Below are positions 51,178 through 60,153 of a DNA stretch of 64,000 bases, one piece after another. The notes under the pieces were generated by a model. That model was not told the origin of the DNA. It searched no databases and saw nothing but the letters and a program-made list of their open reading frames with translations. The stretch covers positions 27,714 to 91,713 of the forward strand of contig JALHMQ010000021.1 in assembly GCA_022843955.1 (NCBI GenBank), read 5' to 3'. The translations under genes and the position numbers were made by a program. Origin of the DNA: Burkholderiaceae bacterium. Lineage in GTDB: Bacteria > Pseudomonadota > Gammaproteobacteria > Burkholderiales > Burkholderiaceae_F. The stretch's first letter is position 1. Every line of letters begins with the position of its first letter.

Positions 51178-53952
51178 CTAGGCGTGCACCAGCAGATCTT
51201 GCATGCAGGCCAGCGTCTTCGCGTGGGAGACCTTGACCCGGCCGTGCAGCGCGCGCGCTTCGTCGAGGCGGGCGTGCCGCCCCAGCTGTTCGAGCTCCCG
51301 GAACAGCGCCGACAGCCCATCGGCGCCGACGTTGGCGCTGCTCGACTTGAGCGCATGGGCCGACCGGGCGACCGCGGCTGCATCAGCCGCGCCGAGCGCT
51401 GCCTCGATCTGCGCCAGCTGCCGCGCCGACTCCGTGATGTAGCCGGTCAGCAGTTCGCGCATCAGGCCCGGACCGCCTTCCGGGTCCAGGTCGTGCAGCG
51501 TGCGCAGGGTCGCTTCGTTCAGTTGCATGGTGTCTGGCGCCGGCTCGGACGCGCGTGCCAGCGGCGAGCCGGGTGTGACAGCGTCGCCCAGCGCCGGCAA
51601 CCAGCGCATCAGCGTGGCCTGCAGCGCAGCCAGCGTGTAGGGTTTGCCGAGGAATCCATCCATGCCGGCGGCGCGGCACTTCTCCGGGTCGCCCTGCAGC
51701 GCATTGGCCGTCAACGCGACGATCGGCAGCCGGGCCCGGCGCGGATCGGCCAGCGCACGAATCGCTGCGGTCGCCTCGTACCCGTCCAGCACCGGCATCT
51801 GGCAATCCATCAGCACCAGATCGAAGTCGCCGGCCTGCACGCGCTCCACGCCTTCGCGGCCATCATTGGCCACGTCGACCTGCAGGCCGAGCTTGCGCAG
51901 CATCGCCCGGCCGACACCCTGGTTGATCGGGTTGTCCTCGACCAGCAGCACCTTGCCGACGAGCCGCGCATCGACCGCACCGGCGGCATACACGGGTTCC
52001 TCGTCCAGCCCATCGTGCAGCACCGAGTTGATCACGCGCAGCAGGTCGGCACGTCGGATCGGCTTGGTCACGCAGCGCCTGATGCCGGCATCCAGGCGCG
52101 CCCTCGCATCGGCGTTGGCGTAGGTGGAGGTCAGCATGATCAGCCGGGTGCTGGCGAACACGGGGTGGGTGTGGATCTGCTGCGCCAGTTGCAGGCCGTC
52201 CATGCGCGGCATGTGCATGTCGAGCACGGCCAGTTGGAACGGCAGGCCCTTGCGCGCGGCGCGGTCCAGCCGCTCAAGGGCCTCGGCGCCGCCTTCGGCA
52301 CAGTGGACCTGCATCGCCCAGCCGCCGAGCTGATGGCGCAGGATCTCGCGGTTGGTGTGGTTGTCGTCGACCACCAGCACGCGCACGCCGGCCAGCCCGT
52401 GCGTGTCGGGCGGCTGCATCGTGCGCGTCGCCGGCGGCAGTCGCAGATCGACATGGAACGTGGCGCCGCAGCCGGGACTGCTATCCACCCCGATCGCACC
52501 GCCCATCAGGTTGATCAGGCGGCGGCAGATCGCCAGGCCCAGCCCGGTGCCGCCGAAACGGCGCGTGGTGCTGCCGTCGGCCTGGGCAAAGTGCTCGAAG
52601 ATCCTTTGCTGGTGCTCGGGCGCGATGCCGATGCCGGTGTCCTGCACGCTGATATGCACCGGTACCAGGCCATCGGTCTGCGGCCCGCAGCGGACACGAA
52701 CGACGACTTCCCCTTCCTCGGTGAACTTGATCGCGTTGCCGAGCAGGTTGGCCATCACCTGGCGCAGGCGGAACGGGTCGCCGCGCAGCGGCAGCGGCAC
52801 GCCGGCCGGCTCGAACCGCGCTGCCACTTCCAGCCCCTTGCTCTCGGCCGGCTGCGCGAACATGGCCAGCGCATCCTCGACCACGTCGACCAGGTCGAAC
52901 TCGGCCGCGTCCAGTTCCATCTGGCCCGACTCGATCTTCGAGAAGTCGAGGATGTCGTTGATGACGCCGAGCAGGTGTCGCCCCGAGGACTGCACCGCTT
53001 CGGCCCAACTGCGCTGCTGTGCCGGCAGGGGGCTGTCGAGCAGCAGTTCGGTCATGCCCAGCACGCCGTTCATCGGCGTGCGGATCTCGTGGCTCATCGT
53101 GGCCAGGAACTCGCTCTTGGCTTGGCTGGCGGCCTCGGCGGCCTCCTTGGCGACTCTCAGCTCAGCGGTGCGGGCAGCGACCTCGTCCTCCAGCCGGTCG
53201 CGATGCGCCGCCAGCTGATCGTCGCGGCTGCGGATCTGCTCGATCATCGCGTTGAAGCCGGTGCCGAGCTGCTGCAGCTCGTCAATGTCGCTCGTCCCGG
53301 CATGGACCGAGTAGTCCGCATCGCGCGATACGCGCACCATCGCATCGGTCAGCGCGCTCAGTGGCGCCAGCACCGCGGCATCGAGCCGGCGCAGCAGTGC
53401 CCGGCTGGCGACCAGCGCCAGCAGCGCCGCCAGCAGGGTCACCAGCGCCTGCAACACCGTCTGGCGGTACAGCCCGCCCAGCCCCACGCTCAGGTGCACG
53501 CCACCGCTCACCGTGTCGCCGGTGACCACCGGCTGCGTGACCTCGATATGCAGCAGCGACACGTCGAGTCGATCGTGCAGCCCCTGCCGGACGTTTGCGG
53601 GGGGCTGGTGTGCGTCATGGCGATAGACCGCGAACAGGCGGCCGTCGTTTCGGTACACAGCCGCGGTCTGCACCTGCGGCGCATTGCGCAGCGACTGCAG
53701 CAGTTCGCGCGCGGCCTTCTCGTCGTCGAACATGACCGCCGCGCCGACGTTGTCGGCCAGCACCCGTGCCTGCACGCGGGCGGCATCGGCCAGGCCCATC
53801 AGCCCCAGCGCAAAGCTGCTGACGAGGACCACCGCGGCGACGACGGATACCGCCACGGCCAGCCCGATGCCGTTGATGCGCATCAGGCGCGCCGCGAGGC
53901 TCGACGGCGCGGCGGCGGCCGCCACCTCGATGCGCGGCAGCGCGGCGCTCAT
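51178..53952 (-). CDS. CHASE8 hybrid histidine kinase with two receiver domains and HPt
   Basis: 924 aa from ATG 53952; the longer open frame lies inside the yfiR-like gene. TM1 (about 28-54), a periplasmic CHASE8-like domain (55-160; [24 protein letters not shown]), TM2 (164-186), HAMP (187-240), coiled coil, HisKA with His 288 in [12 protein letters not shown], HATPase ([17 protein letters not shown]), REC1 ([11 protein letters not shown]), REC2 ([11 protein letters not shown]) and HPt ([12 protein letters not shown]). The CHASE8-HAMP front is the one used by YfiN/TpbB, the partner of YfiR. ATGA overlap with the upstream yfiR-like gene. Confidence 0.92.
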   Translation of the reverse strand: MSAALPRIEVAAAAAPSSLAARLMRINGIGLAVAVSVVAAVVLVSSFALGLMGLADAARVQARVLADNVGAAVMFDDEKAARELLQSLRNAPQVQTAAVYRNDGRLFAVYRHDAHQPPANVRQGLHDRLDVSLLHIEVTQPVVTGDTVSGGVHLSVGLGGLYRQTVLQALVTLLAALLALVASRALLRRLDAAVLAPLSALTDAMVRVSRDADYSVHAGTSDIDELQQLGTGFNAMIEQIRSRDDQLAAHRDRLEDEVAARTAELRVAKEAAEAASQAKSEFLATMSHEIRTPMNGVLGMTELLLDSPLPAQQRSWAEAVQSSGRHLLGVINDILDFSKIESGQMELDAAEFDLVDVVEDALAMFAQPAESKGLEVAARFEPAGVPLPLRGDPFRLRQVMANLLGNAIKFTEEGEVVVRVRCGPQTDGLVPVHISVQDTGIGIAPEHQQRIFEHFAQADGSTTRRFGGTGLGLAICRRLINLMGGAIGVDSSPGCGATFHVDLRLPPATRTMQPPDTHGLAGVRVLVVDDNHTNREILRHQLGGWAMQVHCAEGGAEALERLDRAARKGLPFQLAVLDMHMPRMDGLQLAQQIHTHPVFASTRLIMLTSTYANADARARLDAGIRRCVTKPIRRADLLRVINSVLHDGLDEEPVYAAGAVDARLVGKVLLVEDNPINQGVGRAMLRKLGLQVDVANDGREGVERVQAGDFDLVLMDCQMPVLDGYEATAAIRALADPRRARLPIVALTANALQGDPEKCRAAGMDGFLGKPYTLAALQATLMRWLPALGDAVTPGSPLARASEPAPDTMQLNEATLRTLHDLDPEGGPGLMRELLTGYITESARQLAQIEAALGAADAAAVARSAHALKSSSANVGADGLSALFRELEQLGRHARLDEARALHGRVKVSHAKTLACMQDLLVHA

Positions 53953-54479
53953 TGGATCACCTCGGTCGCCAGCCGCAGCAGGCGCGAGCTCAGCGTCAGA
54001 CCTGCGGCGCGCGCTGCGCGCAGGTTGGCCTCGAATGTCACGCGGTTGCTGGCCACCGCCATGTTCAGTGCGGCGCCCTGCTGCGCGGCGCCCGGGCTGT
54101 CCGCTACCACCAGCACCGGCTGGCCCTTGATCTGGTCGAGCAGCTTGGGCAGGCCGCCGATCGCAGGCGCCGTCACGAACACCAAATGGCAGCCCGTCAC
54201 CGGCTGGCCGGCGCCTTTGCGCTGCAGGTTGAGGCTGCGCGCACCGACCGCCTTGCCTTCCAGCCCTGTCAACTCGGCGCCGAACAGATCGGGGCCGACG
54301 AGGCACAGCGTCAGCGTGCCGCCGACCTCGGCCGGCCACTCGGTGAAGAGCGCGAAGTTGTAGAGGAATGCCGCCTTCAGCCGGTACTCGGGTGTCTCCT
54401 GCGCCTGCGCGCCCAGCGGCCCGGCGAGCAGACCGAGCGCGCCGAGCAGGATGGTCAGATGCGCAAAGAGCCGCCTCAT
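53949..54479 (-). CDS. YfiR-like periplasmic protein (DUF4154)
   Basis: 176 aa from ATG 54479 ([13 protein letters not shown]), with a signal peptide ending near AQAQE. The family motif is [19 protein letters not shown]; a later [12 protein letters not shown] segment and [25 protein letters not shown] also match. YfiR proteins bind the periplasmic part of a CHASE8 sensor and hold it inactive until redox or envelope signals release it. The gene overlaps its neighbours on both sides by 4 bp. Confidence 0.9.
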   Translation of the reverse strand: MRRLFAHLTILLGALGLLAGPLGAQAQETPEYRLKAAFLYNFALFTEWPAEVGGTLTLCLVGPDLFGAELTGLEGKAVGARSLNLQRKGAGQPVTGCHLVFVTAPAIGGLPKLLDQIKGQPVLVVADSPGAAQQGAALNMAVASNRVTFEANLRAARAAGLTLSSRLLRLATEVIQ

Positions 54480-54670
54480 CGCGCACCCCCCGTCGTCATG
54501 ATCTGAATGGTCAGCAACTGCTCGATCGGCATCGCCAGCAGTTGCTCCAGCGTGCACGGATAGGCGAGCGCCGGCTGCATCAACGCGAGCAGCAGCGCGG
54601 CCGCGAGCACGCGCCGGCGGGCACCGCGCTGTGCGCGCCGACGTGCGGCGAGAATCTGCGCGTCGATCAC
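54476..54670 (-). CDS. Small secreted protein between receptor and yfiR-like gene
   Basis: 64 aa if read from GTG 54670, which begins 2 bp after the receptor stop. A basic start ([11 protein letters not shown]), a hydrophobic [16 protein letters not shown] with a cleavage-type end, then only about 25 mature residues: [26 protein letters not shown]-type repeats resemble the SLSIEQLMQVSIS segment at the N-terminus of the neighbouring receptor. The stop overlaps the next ATG by 4 bp. No family recognised. The start is uncertain, but operon packing and the signal peptide support it. Confidence 0.5.
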   Translation of the reverse strand: MIDAQILAARRRAQRGARRRVLAAALLLALMQPALAYPCTLEQLLAMPIEQLLTIQIMTTGGAR

Positions 54671-54672
54671 GA

Positions 54673-56664
54673 TCAGAACCGGTACACGGCCTTCAGGCGC
54701 ACGCTGCGGCCGTCCCGCTCCAACGCGTTCTGCCAATTGATGTCGGCACCCGGATCGCCGTACTGCTTGTCGAACAGGTTGAACAGGCCGAGCGTGAGCG
54801 TCAGTCTGGGCAGCCAACCCTCGGCCACGAGGGTCGCGTTCGATAGCGCATAACTGCCAAGCTCGCTGCCATCGAGCGTCAGGCGCGCGCTGGTGAACTG
54901 GACCTCGTAGGCGGCCCGCAGACCCGCCCAGGGCAGCGGGGCCGAGGCATTGAGCTTGGCCAGCGTACGTGGTGAGTTGGGCAGCCGGCCGCCGCTGGAC
55001 TGCTTCACGTCCTGGAACGACAGGCTGCCGCGCACCCGGGCCCCGCCGGCCCAGGTGCGATCAGCCGACAGTTCGGCGCCCGTGGCGTTTACCGGCGCGC
55101 CCGACTGGTACTGCGGGAGGCCGCTGACGGGATCGATGCCGAGTGTGATGATCTCTTCCAGCGTCCAGCGATAGAGCGACAAGCGCAGTGCCAGGTCGCG
55201 TCCGACCCGATGATCGGCGACCAGTTCGAAAGTGTTGATGGACTCGCCGCGCAGCGCCGGATTGCCGATCTGCGAGGTGCCGTCGTCGAAGTCGCGCTCG
55301 AACGCGTTCGGCGCCCGATGCGCGCGGCCGTACAGCGCCTTCAGCGTGGTCGCCGGCGCGGCGCGCCAGATCAGCGCGGCACGCGGGCTCCACTGCGTCC
55401 CGGTCTTGTTGTTGCGATCAACCCTCACGCCGAGGGTCGCCGACAGCGCCTGGCTGATGCGCCAGTCGTCCTGCGCAAACAGGCCGTAGCGGTCGCCGGA
55501 CCGCTCGATCGCGATGTCGTTGCCGGGGTTCGCCAGGTCGTAGACGTACTGGTCCTCGCGGCGGTTGTCCTGTCCCTCGACGCCGGCCAGCAGCGTGTGC
55601 CCGGCGATGCCCGTGTACAAGAGGCGTGCCTCGGCGCCCAGCCACTCGGACTCGGTCGGATAGGAATACGGCCCACCGTAGCTCAGGATGCTGCGATAGC
55701 GTTGCTGCCCGCCGAACAGCCGTGCCGTCAGCTGCAGGTGGTCGCCGCCGAGGTTCTGCTGGTATTGCACCTGGCTGACGAGGTAGCGGTCGTCCTGATA
55801 CTGCCCCGGCACCAGCGGATCCGACAGGTAGGAGGCGGTCGGATCGGCCTTGCTGCGGTCGCCATAAATGAAGTCGACGGCCCAGCGGCCGCTGCGCAGG
55901 CTGGCGAAAAACTCGCGGTCGCGCTCGCCGTCGAGGCCGGCCGCCACGCCCGAGATCCCGGCAGCGCCGTAGTCGTAGAAGCGGTCTTCGCCGCGCGACT
56001 TCATCGCCGACGCGGACAGCAGCAGCTCGACGCCTTCGCCCACGCGGCCCCCCCAACTCGCGCGCCCTTCACGGCTGGCTTGCGGATGCTCGTAGGCGGC
56101 TGCCAGTTCGGCGCCGACCTCGACCGCGCTGCGCGTGACGAGGTTGACGACGCCGAACATCGCGTTCTGGCCGTACACCGCGCCGCCGGGGCCGGGGATG
56201 AATTCGATGCGTTCGATCAGGTCGATGTCGAGCGGCACCAGGCGGCCGGTCGGCGCGCTGTCGTACAGCGGGTCGTTCAGCCGGTTGCCGTTGATTGTGA
56301 CCAGCACGCGGCTGGTGTAGTCGCCGGGCAGGCCGAAGCCGCGCGCACCGAGGTAGCTGTACTGCCGGTCGTAGGCGATGCTCAGGCCCGGGAGACTGGC
56401 GAGCGCATCGTCGATCGTGCGCCAGCCGAAATTGCGGATGTCCTGGCGCGTGATCACGCTGACCGCGGCGGCGATCTCGTCCTGCCGCTGCTCGTACTTC
56501 GAGGCGGCCGAGATCGACACCTGCATCAGCTGCTCGATGCTCAGGCTGGTCAGGTCGCTTTGCGCATGGACCGGCCAGGCGAACGCAAGCCCGAGAGCGA
56601 CCACGAGGGGCCGATGCGTGAACTGGCACAGGTGCTTCGCAGCCTGCTTGGTGTTGTTCTTCAT
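54673..56664 (-). CDS. TonB-dependent outer-membrane receptor
   Basis: 663 aa with a signal peptide (FAWPVHAQ), a TonB-box-like/N-terminal segment SDLTSLSIEQLMQVSIS, the plug (TIDDALASLPGLSI; GARGFGLPGDYTSRVLV; GPGGAVYGQNAMFGVVNLVTR) and a beta-barrel ending in VYRF. Such receptors take up siderophores, B12 or oligosaccharides; in YfiR-linked operons a signalling role is also possible. First gene of a five-gene leftward operon. Its promoter lies in the 639-bp gap to the right. Confidence 0.9.
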   Translation of the reverse strand: MKNNTKQAAKHLCQFTHRPLVVALGLAFAWPVHAQSDLTSLSIEQLMQVSISAASKYEQRQDEIAAAVSVITRQDIRNFGWRTIDDALASLPGLSIAYDRQYSYLGARGFGLPGDYTSRVLVTINGNRLNDPLYDSAPTGRLVPLDIDLIERIEFIPGPGGAVYGQNAMFGVVNLVTRSAVEVGAELAAAYEHPQASREGRASWGGRVGEGVELLLSASAMKSRGEDRFYDYGAAGISGVAAGLDGERDREFFASLRSGRWAVDFIYGDRSKADPTASYLSDPLVPGQYQDDRYLVSQVQYQQNLGGDHLQLTARLFGGQQRYRSILSYGGPYSYPTESEWLGAEARLLYTGIAGHTLLAGVEGQDNRREDQYVYDLANPGNDIAIERSGDRYGLFAQDDWRISQALSATLGVRVDRNNKTGTQWSPRAALIWRAAPATTLKALYGRAHRAPNAFERDFDDGTSQIGNPALRGESINTFELVADHRVGRDLALRLSLYRWTLEEIITLGIDPVSGLPQYQSGAPVNATGAELSADRTWAGGARVRGSLSFQDVKQSSGGRLPNSPRTLAKLNASAPLPWAGLRAAYEVQFTSARLTLDGSELGSYALSNATLVAEGWLPRLTLTLGLFNLFDKQYGDPGADINWQNALERDGRSVRLKAVYRF

Positions 56665-57303
56665 GTGTCGTTCCGTACCGGTGCCCTGCGTACCGTCGTG
56701 AACCAGGGTCTATCGGGAGGACGACTGTCGGCCCCACGCCATTCCCCGGTCGCTTTGGCCAATTTAGATACTGGTGCTGGCGCAGATACCCCGATAAAGC
56801 GACGAAATGCCCCTCAGCTAACCGGCTCGTGCGGCTCAAGTCGATCGCGGGTGTGCCGTCGCGGCCGATGGGGCGGGGCGCAGCGAGCGGCAGTGGCCCG
56901 TGGCAGGAGTCCGCACGCTCCGTGCGCCAGGTCGGGTATCTCCCCGCGACGTCGCGGACGTGCCACACACCGGCCGGTCAGACACGTGTGGCCTGTGAGG
57001 CAGCGCCGTCGCGCACACACCGGCCGCGCGGCCGGTTGCCACGTGACCATCGGCCGCGTGTGGCCCACCCACGCATGCGACGGCGACCGCAGGCGGTCAG
57101 CTCGACCGGTACGCCGCGATGCAGTCGCCCGCATGTCAGGTCCGACGCGGCCGATCCAGGTGGTGCGGGAGGAACCGTCGCTCGGCCGCAGAGCGCCGGC
57201 GGCACGCGACGACGAGCGACTACGATACGGATCAGCCTGCGGTCACCATGCGGGCATGACACTGCGCGGCAGCCGGCTGCCGCCGGCCGGCGAGGGGACA
57301 GGG
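56665..57303. promoter_or_regulatory. 639-bp divergent gap rich in inverted repeats
   Basis: No believable gene. CACACACCGGCCG occurs twice, 50 bp apart (56964 and 57014). GCCACAC pairs with GTGTGGC (56962-56992), and CCGGCCGCGCGGCCGG (57020-57035) is a perfect 16-bp palindrome. The part near the receptor (about 56750-56830) is less GC-rich and is the better promoter candidate. No riboswitch consensus was recognised. Confidence 0.55.
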
Positions 57304-57687
57304 ATGAATCTGGAAAAGGTGATCTTCGGCGCGTTCGTGATCCTCGCGTGCACGCTGAACTTCGGCTTCTTTCTCGGCGAGATGGACAACCCGGAGCATC
57401 ACCACCCGCTCGAACTCGGTGCCACGCTGGTGGTGAATCTGATCGCGATGACGCTCAAGTTCGGCGATCGCACCCACATCGGCGCGGTGCACCTGGCTAC
57501 CAGCATCGTGGCGGTGCTGCAGTTGCTGGCAGCGTCGACCTTCTGGGTCTGGGCCACGCGCGTCAGCGGCCTGCCGTCCGAAGGCGAGGTGATGGCCACC
57601 GTGGTGTCGCTGTCCGGTGGCGCGCTGCTGGCCAACCTGATCTCGGTGACGCTGCTGATTGGCGAAACGCTGCGGCGCGCCCGCTAG
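57304..57687 (+). CDS. DUF6394 small membrane protein
   Basis: 127 aa with about four hydrophobic helices, starting MNLEKVIFGAFVILACTLNFGFFLG. The segment DNPEHHHPLELGATLVVNLIAMTLKFGDRTHIGAVHLATS is characteristic of DUF6394, split here only to describe it: DNPEHHH is a His-rich loop and KFGDRTHIG a conserved turn. ATG 57304 follows GGGGACAGGG. Function unknown. It lies 39 bp before an ion-channel gene, an arrangement that suggests a shared role. Confidence 0.8.
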   Translation: MNLEKVIFGAFVILACTLNFGFFLGEMDNPEHHHPLELGATLVVNLIAMTLKFGDRTHIGAVHLATSIVAVLQLLAASTFWVWATRVSGLPSEGEVMATVVSLSGGALLANLISVTLLIGETLRRAR

Positions 57688-57726
57688 CACGGTGCCGTCG
57701 CCACCGCCGGTCCGGGATCGCGCGCG

Positions 57727-59415
57727 ATGACCGATGTCCAGCTGATGGTCCTGCGGCGCCTGCGGATGCCGCTCATCGTGCTGATCGTCGCCTATGCGGT
57801 CTCGGTGTTCGGCCTGACGCTGATGCCCGGCGTCGATCCGGACGGCAACCCCTGGCACATGAGCCTGTTCGACGCCTTTTACGTGATGAGCTACACCGCC
57901 ACCACGATCGGCTTCGGCGAGGTGCCGTACCCGTTCTCCTACGCGCAGCGGATGTGGATGACGGTGAGCATCTACGTGTCGGTGATCGGCTGGGCGTATG
58001 CGCTCGGTTCGATCTTCGCGCTGGTGCGCTATCCGGCGTTTCGGCAGGCGCTCGCGCGCAGCCGGTTCGAGTCGGGCGTACGCCGCCTGGTGGATCGCTT
58101 CTACGTGATCTGCGGTTACGGGCAGAGCGGCCGACGGCTGGCGGCGGCGCTCGACCGGTTGGGCTATGCCTGCGTGGTGATCGACATCAGCGACGAGCGA
58201 TTGCAGCCGCTGCACCTGCAGGACACCGCGCAGCCGGCGATCGGCCTGGTGGGCGACGCGCGCCTGCCTGAACTGCTGGAGGCCGCCGGCATCCGCCGCG
58301 ACAACTGCCAGGGCTTGACCATCCTCACCGCCGACGATGACGTGGCGCAGACCATCGCGATCGAAGGTCGGGTGATCGCGCCCGACCTGCCGGTGCTGGC
58401 GCGGGTGAAGACGCCCGCCGCGCAAGAGACACTGACGGCGTTCGGTGGGGTGACGGTGGTCAATCCGTTCGAGACCTTTGCCTTCAACTTTGGCGTCGCG
58501 CTGGCCAAGCCCGATGCGCTGCGCCTGGAGGACTGGCTGACCGGCGTGCCGGGTGCGGAGCCGCCGCCGCGCATCGAGGTGCCGCGCGGGCGCTGGGTGC
58601 TCGCCGGCTATGGTCGCTTCGGCCGCGCGATTGCCGCGCAGCTCACCGACGCCGGACTGCCCTGGAAGTCGATCGACCGCGACCCGGCCAACTGCGACAC
58701 CGACTGCCTCGAAGGCACCGGGCTCGCCGCGGAGGCGCTCAAGCGCGCCGGCATCGAGGAGGCCTGCGGGCTGGTGGCCGGCACCGACAACGATGCCAAC
58801 AACCTCGCCATCGTGATCGCCGCGCGCCGGCTGCGGCCGCGGCTGTTCGTCGTGATCCGCCAGAACCACGCGACCAATCGCAGCCTGATCGATGCCGCGC
58901 GCGCCAACATGAGCTTCGTGCAGGCGCAGCTGATGACGCACGAGTGCGTGCAGATGCTTACCACGCCGCTGCTCAACCGCTTCCTGCTGCGCGCACGGGC
59001 CGAAAGCAACACCTGGGCGCAGGGCGTGTGCGGCCGCGTGCAGGATTTGATCGGTGCCCAGGTGCCGCACACCTGGAGCGTCACCTGCGATCCGGTGCAA
59101 CTGGGAGTGCGTCGCGCGCTGATCGAGCAGCCCGAGCCGCGGCTGACCATCGCGCACCTGCTGATCGATCCCGATGATCGCCGACTGCGCCTGAAGGGCA
59201 CGCCGCTGCTGTTGCTGCACAACGGCCGCGACGCGATGCTGCCGGACGAGAGCACGCCGCTGACGGCGGGCGATCGGGTGCTGTTCGCAGGAGAAGAGGG
59301 CGCCGAACGGGTGCAGGAACGCCTGCTGGGCGACGATGTTGCGATCGACTATGTGCGCACCGGTCGCGAGCCGCCGCGTACCTGGGTCGGTCGCTGGCTC
59401 GCGCGCGCTGGCTGA
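57727..59415 (+). CDS. Ion channel with two RCK/TrkA-type domains
   Basis: 562 aa. Two transmembrane helices flank a pore loop with filter SYTATTIGFGEVPYP, which differs from the K+ consensus TVGYGD. Two Rossmann-type RCK/TrkA-N domains follow: the first with VICGYGQSGRRLAAAL, the second with WVLAGYGRFGRAIAAQL, plus TrkA-C-like regions. Ligand (NAD or nucleotide) regulated K+ or other cation conductance is likely. It is probably cotranscribed with the DUF6394 gene. Confidence 0.88.
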   Translation: MTDVQLMVLRRLRMPLIVLIVAYAVSVFGLTLMPGVDPDGNPWHMSLFDAFYVMSYTATTIGFGEVPYPFSYAQRMWMTVSIYVSVIGWAYALGSIFALVRYPAFRQALARSRFESGVRRLVDRFYVICGYGQSGRRLAAALDRLGYACVVIDISDERLQPLHLQDTAQPAIGLVGDARLPELLEAAGIRRDNCQGLTILTADDDVAQTIAIEGRVIAPDLPVLARVKTPAAQETLTAFGGVTVVNPFETFAFNFGVALAKPDALRLEDWLTGVPGAEPPPRIEVPRGRWVLAGYGRFGRAIAAQLTDAGLPWKSIDRDPANCDTDCLEGTGLAAEALKRAGIEEACGLVAGTDNDANNLAIVIAARRLRPRLFVVIRQNHATNRSLIDAARANMSFVQAQLMTHECVQMLTTPLLNRFLLRARAESNTWAQGVCGRVQDLIGAQVPHTWSVTCDPVQLGVRRALIEQPEPRLTIAHLLIDPDDRRLRLKGTPLLLLHNGRDAMLPDESTPLTAGDRVLFAGEEGAERVQERLLGDDVAIDYVRTGREPPRTWVGRWLARAG

Positions 59416-59463
59416 GGTTCGGCGGCGCTGTCGCGCGGTGTCAGTCCGTCGCCAGATGAAAAC

Positions 59464-60141
59464 TCACTTCGGCGTCGACGAACGCGGCACGTGCGGAAAG
59501 TGCTCCAGCGCCAGACGCGCCAGGTCGACCGTTGTCTTGGCCCCCAGCTTGGTGCGCAACGAGGTGCGGTACGCCTCCACGCTCTTGATCGAGCGATTCA
59601 CGCGCACCGCGATCTGGGCCGAGGTCAGCCCCTGCGCGATCATCTGCAGCACCTCGAACTCCCTCTCGGTGAGCACCGACAGGCTCGGTTCGGTCGAGGC
59701 GGGCTTGCCGCGCACCAGCGTCATCAGCATCCGCTCTTCCATCTGCGGCGACAGGTAGATGCCGCCGGCCAGCAGCTTGCGCACCGCCGCCACCAGCTTG
59801 TCCGGCGCTTCCTGCTTCATCACGAAGCCGCGTGCGCCGGCAGTCAGCGCCCGCTCGGCGTAGACCGACTCCTCGTGCATCGACAGCACCAGCATGGGAG
59901 GCGCGTCCTTGGTGGCGTTGATGCGGCGGATCAGGTCGAGGCCCGACAGCCCAGGCAGCGAGATGTCGGTGACGATCAGGTTGAAGCTGCGCTCGCGCAG
60001 GTGGTTGAGTGCGCTTTCGGCATCGTCGGCCTCGGCCACCACCTCCATGTCGGGCTGGCGGTTGAGCAGCTGCACGATGCCGTGCCGCACGATCGGGTGA
60101 TCGTCGACCACCAGCAATTGCGCCTTGTTGAAATCGTTCAC
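59464..60141 (-). CDS. LuxR/NarL-type response regulator
   Basis: 225 aa. Receiver domain with LLVVDDHPIVRHG, phospho-Asp in IVTDISLPGLSG and Lys in VMKQEAP; C-terminal LuxR helix-turn-helix (LTEREFEVLQMIAQGL; SIKSVEAYRTSLRTKLG). It begins 12 bp after the histidine kinase gene and is its probable partner. Target genes cannot be told from the sequence. Confidence 0.92.
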   Translation of the reverse strand: MNDFNKAQLLVVDDHPIVRHGIVQLLNRQPDMEVVAEADDAESALNHLRERSFNLIVTDISLPGLSGLDLIRRINATKDAPPMLVLSMHEESVYAERALTAGARGFVMKQEAPDKLVAAVRKLLAGGIYLSPQMEERMLMTLVRGKPASTEPSLSVLTEREFEVLQMIAQGLTSAQIAVRVNRSIKSVEAYRTSLRTKLGAKTTVDLARLALEHFPHVPRSSTPK

Positions 60142-60153
60142 GGATGAGACTCC

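Noticed and set aside
56665..56830. Riboswitch (for example cobalamin) before the TonB receptor
   Set aside because: I looked for the conserved B12-box elements in the leader on the minus strand and did not find them.
55210..57303. Long plus-strand open frame antisense to the TonB receptor
   Set aside because: High GC keeps shadow frames open. Only its last 127 codons, from 57304, form a recognisable protein.
57232..59220. 662-codon minus-strand frame opposite the ion channel
   Set aside because: His/Gln/Arg-rich composition typical of an antisense shadow; the plus-strand channel is clear.
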